From: Pseudomonadota bacterium
Lineage (GTDB): Bacteria; Pseudomonadota; Gammaproteobacteria; DAOUQR01
Assembly: GCA_030625525.1 (NCBI GenBank)
Contig: DAOUQR010000036.1
Location: 1-8,012 of the forward strand
Direction: 5' to 3'
DNA: 8,012 bases
Shown here: positions 5,935 to 8,012 of the stretch, in pieces
Layout of the letters: every line of letters starts with the position of its first letter
Numbering within the stretch: the stretch's first letter is position 1
Position numbers and translations under genes: made by a program
The notes under the pieces: model-generated
What the model was told of the DNA's origin: nothing
Seen by the model: the letters and a program-made list of their open reading frames with translations, nothing else
Database searches by the model: none

Positions 5935-5944
5935 CGGTTAACCG
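5935..5944. repeat. Perfect 10-bp palindrome CGGTTAACCG over the L,D-transpeptidase stop
   Basis: CGGTTAACCG is self-complementary and directly abuts the larger dyad. It includes the TAA stop codon (5940-5938, minus strand) of the L,D-transpeptidase gene. It could be an extension of the terminator region or chance. Confidence 0.4.
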
Positions 5945-6642
5945 TGTTTAAAATTACGTAATTTATTTTTGAGTTTGGCATATAAACTGGGTAACCACTT
6001 GAGATTAGCTTTGTTGTTGCCTGCAGGTGCTTCGTAGCGTAAATCATTCGGAACACTGACTACTTCAACATTACGCATACCGGTTTCGCCGACCAATACA
6101 AATAATTCATTGATGTTGGCGTCACCAATCGCAATGCAACCGACGGATAATTCTGCGCCGTGAATAAAAATGTTGCCGCCTAATTTTTTACGACCCTCGG
6201 CTTTGGCGTGCGAGCGATCAAATGCGTTGGGATAATCGAGTTTTAATGACAGTTGTAATGCGCTAAAAGGATTTAATTCGACAATACGGTAGATCCCTTC
6301 GGGGATTTGCCGGTCAAATTCACGGAGCTTAGGTCCTGGTCCGCCGCTGAAAGCATGCATGGGGTAGGTTTTAATATAGCGCCAGCTACTCACATGGCCC
6401 TTAGCCCAAAGTTCAACTTTACGTTCCTTTTTGAAGACTAATAGCTCAATTTTTGCAGGAGGAAAGGGAAGGCCGGCGTCTTTAAATTCCGCTTTTAAGG
6501 TTTGATTGGCGTGTGGGCCGTATTGATCAATGACTTCGCGCGTGGCTTTATTCCAATCCTTGGTATCAATATGTTTGCCACCATAACTAGTACAACCTGA
6601 AATGAAAACAACGTAGAAAAGTAAGCTAAACATCCGCTTCAT
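5938..6642 (-). CDS. Lipoprotein L,D-transpeptidase, YkuD/YafK class
   Basis: 234 residues. The N-terminus is a lipoprotein signal: MKR, a hydrophobic run, then lipobox ISGC with C17 as the acylation site, so the mature protein is membrane-anchored on the periplasmic side. The YkuD catalytic domain spans about 64-198. Blocks seen in order are KKERKVELW, FSGGPGPKLREFD, IPEGIYRI, LDYPNAFDRSHAKA and the active site IFIHGAELSVGCIAIGD, with H161, S166, G168 and nucleophile C169. The eight-residue H-to-C spacing and the GGxGPKxR block match YafK (DpaA)-type enzymes, which in E. coli release Braun lipoprotein from peptidoglycan. This protein could equally cross-link or trim the wall. The last 25 residues are rich in Lys/Arg and could contact the wall or membrane. 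The start is ATG 6642-6640 with AAGGA about 11 bases upstream. It lies 62 bp downstream of the ATPase gene on the same strand. Confidence 0.9.
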   Translation of the reverse strand: MKRMFSLLFYVVFISGCTSYGGKHIDTKDWNKATREVIDQYGPHANQTLKAEFKDAGLPFPPAKIELLVFKKERKVELWAKGHVSSWRYIKTYPMHAFSGGPGPKLREFDRQIPEGIYRIVELNPFSALQLSLKLDYPNAFDRSHAKAEGRKKLGGNIFIHGAELSVGCIAIGDANINELFVLVGETGMRNVEVVSVPNDLRYEAPAGNNKANLKWLPSLYAKLKNKLRNFKHG

Positions 6643-6680
6643 TATTATTTATATCCTTTACAGCTTCGTGAGTGAGCAGA

Positions 6681-6708
6681 AGATTACCATGAAAATCTGG
6701 AAGGTCAA
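6681..6708 (-). promoter_or_regulatory. Weak candidate promoter for the L,D-transpeptidase gene
   Basis: On the minus strand TTGACC (6708-6703) is followed after 16 bp by TAATCT (6686-6681), with TGG just before it as an extended -10. The -35 overlaps the ATPase stop codon. The start point would be near 6674, leaving a leader of about 30 nt. The -10 matches consensus at only three of six positions, and co-transcription from the ATPase gene is an alternative. Confidence 0.3.
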
Positions 6709-8012
6709 GCTTTGAGCCTCAGCCAGTAGTTGTGTACGCTTTTTTCTAGTTCAACTAGTACAAAAATTATCAAGGCGAAGCCAATAATCAAGGTCCATTG
6801 AAAGAGTTGGATGGGGCTGGTGGCAAATAAGGTTTGCATCACCGGGGTATAGGTCAATAGCAGTTGGAGGATCAATACCAGTGCGCTGCCGAGCAAAGCG
6901 TATGGATTGGTGAAGAAACGTCTCAACGACAATGCGTTTTGGGTTAAGTGGCGACAATTAAATAAATAACTCACTTCGGCCAGGACTATCATGTTGACGA
7001 CAACCGTTCGACCATGGCTGATGCTCATGCCAAGATGACGTTCATATAAAAACAAACTCATCGCGGCGAGAGTAAATAAAGCGGTGACATACACGGTTCG
7101 CCAAATCAAATACCCTGACAATAATGGCTCATCAGCTGTTCTAGGATTGCGTTGCATCAGATTTTTTTCAGCCGGTTCAAAGGCGAGTGTTAAGTCTAGT
7201 GCGACGGTGGTCACCATATTAATCCACAGTATTTGCACGGGCGTGATTGGCAATGTCGTTCCAAATAATACCGCGAAAAAAATTATCATCGCCTCAGCGC
7301 CACTATTGGGCAATATATATAAAATCGCTTTTTTTAAATTGTCATACACGGTGCGACCGGCTTCAACAGCACGTTCAATGGAGGCAAAGTTGTCGTCGGT
7401 TAAGACCATGTCAGCGGCAGCTTTGGATACTTCGGTGCCTTTGATGCCCATTGCTACGCCAATTTCTGCTTGTTTTAAGGCCGGTGCATCATTCACACCA
7501 TCACCGGTCATCGCGACAATTTGGTGATTTTGTTGTAAGGCTTTAACTAAACGGATTTTATGTTCGGGTGTTGTTCGCGCATAAATATCGATCTGCATGA
7601 CAATTTTTGCGAGTTGTTTATCGCTTAAGTTGTCGATGTCGTGGCCTTCTAGTACTTTATCAATGTGTTGCAAGCCAATCTCTTTGGCAATTGCTAGGGC
7701 GGTTAATCGATGATCGCCGGTGATCATTTTGACTTGGATCCCTGCGTCTTGACAGTGTTTGACGGCTTCATGGGCTTGGCTTCTGGGGGGATCAATAATG
7801 CCCACCACGCCTAGAATTTTAAGATCATGAAGGTTGTCGTCATTATTCAATGCCGTTTGCTCTCGGGGAATAAATTTGTACGCAATGGCCAAGACGCGTC
7901 GACCCTTACTGGCCAGGCTATCGATCTGATTTAGCCAATGTGATTTTTCTTGTGGGTTGCAGCGGGCGATAAGGCGTTCTGGTGCGCCTTTGATGTAGAG
8001 AATATTTTGTTG
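6705..8012 (-). CDS. Cation-transporting P-type ATPase, C-terminal half (5' end outside window)
   Basis: The frame is open from the right edge to TGA at 6707-6705, giving 435 visible residues. A TTG at 7892 is internal, because the 40 codons upstream encode N-domain sequence including KGAPERLIARC (residues 9-19, the KGAPE nucleotide-binding motif). Next come DPPR (about 74-77), MITGDH (96-101) and the hinge TGDGVNDAP (169-177), all intact. Six membrane segments follow (M5-M10, roughly 227-252, 257-280, 303-323, 336-353, 371-390 and 402-422). The DKTGT phosphorylation site and M1-M4 lie beyond the edge. The layout is P2-like (Ca2+/Na+-type). M6 reads NMVTTVALDLTLAFEP: the SERCA Ca2+ ligands N796 and T799 are kept but D800 is Thr, and in M5 the E771 equivalent (E240) is kept while N768 is Ser. 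The ion is therefore uncertain and canonical SERCA-like Ca2+ transport is doubtful. It acts in the inner membrane. Confidence 0.93.
   Translation of the reverse strand, partial: QQNILYIKGAPERLIARCNPQEKSHWLNQIDSLASKGRRVLAIAYKFIPREQTALNNDDNLHDLKILGVVGIIDPPRSQAHEAVKHCQDAGIQVKMITGDHRLTALAIAKEIGLQHIDKVLEGHDIDNLSDKQLAKIVMQIDIYARTTPEHKIRLVKALQQNHQIVAMTGDGVNDAPALKQAEIGVAMGIKGTEVSKAAADMVLTDDNFASIERAVEAGRTVYDNLKKAILYILPNSGAEAMIIFFAVLFGTTLPITPVQILWINMVTTVALDLTLAFEPAEKNLMQRNPRTADEPLLSGYLIWRTVYVTALFTLAAMSLFLYERHLGMSISHGRTVVVNMIVLAEVSYLFNCRHLTQNALSLRRFFTNPYALLGSALVLILQLLLTYTPVMQTLFATSPIQLFQWTLIIGFALIIFVLVELEKSVHNYWLRLKA

Noticed and set aside
7084..7527. Plus-strand open frame of 147 codons opposite the ATPase
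   Set aside because: It lies fully inside the conserved hinge and M5-M7 coding region of the ATPase and reads as low-complexity shadow sequence.
7890..7892. TTG at 7892 as start of a 395-residue ATPase fragment gene
   Set aside because: The same frame continues to the window edge with conserved KGAPE-type N-domain sequence, so the codon is an internal Leu.
1..8012. CRISPR arrays, tRNA, rRNA, insertion sequences, attachment sites
   Set aside because: No spaced direct repeats, cloverleaf-like segments, transposase motifs or paired terminal repeats were seen; the only tandem repeat is the coding 12-bp array.

Overview
The window suggests a gammaproteobacterium, probably from the Legionellales or a similar host-associated group. 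MutH is essentially limited to Dam-methylating gammaproteobacteria. The bacterial phosphatidylcholine synthase Pcs is typical of bacteria that live with eukaryotes, Legionella among them. Base composition is moderate: about 47% GC in spot counts of the housekeeping genes and roughly 28-42% in two orphan genes. The taxonomic placement is inference; no rRNA or Dot/Icm gene is visible.

Layout, left to right. (1) Positions 1-442 (-) hold a purine phosphoribosyltransferase of the yeast Hpt1/Xpt1 type, cut by the left edge. It is divergent from mutH (492-1157, +), the hemimethylated-GATC endonuclease of mismatch repair. mutH converges on pcs (1154-1891, -) and their stop codons overlap by 4 bp. (2) Across a 166-bp divergent gap lies a Sec-secreted protein of 361 residues (2058-3143, +). 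It has a two-part beta-rich domain split by a WCVD...VQRTIW module that resembles Cys-Gln thioester domains. (3) Next is an AT-richer pair of overlapping orphan genes, 3299-5230 and 5203-5883 (+). I do not recognise either. The first follows a near-ideal -35 box and a hairpin that could hide its ribosome binding site. The second ends in a coiled coil and a tandem-repeat-encoded Glu-rich tail containing EENRE, which matches the EExxE 'E-block' pattern of Dot/Icm-translocated effectors. (4) A strong 36-nt dyad at 5899-5934 separates this pair from a convergent lipoprotein L,D-transpeptidase of the YafK/YkuD class (5938-6642, -). Upstream of that on the same strand is the C-terminal half of a P2-like cation ATPase (6705-8012, -), cut by the right edge.

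The genes do not form one pathway. The flanks are ordinary chromosomal functions: purine salvage, mismatch repair, membrane lipid synthesis, cell-wall modification and ion transport. The orphan pair is the accessory part and the best candidate for something undescribed. It is plausibly a translationally coupled pair of secreted effectors or an uncharacterised two-protein system. The secreted thioester-like protein is the second item of interest. No tRNA, rRNA, CRISPR array, insertion sequence or attachment site was found, and no gene-free stretch exceeds 170 bp.
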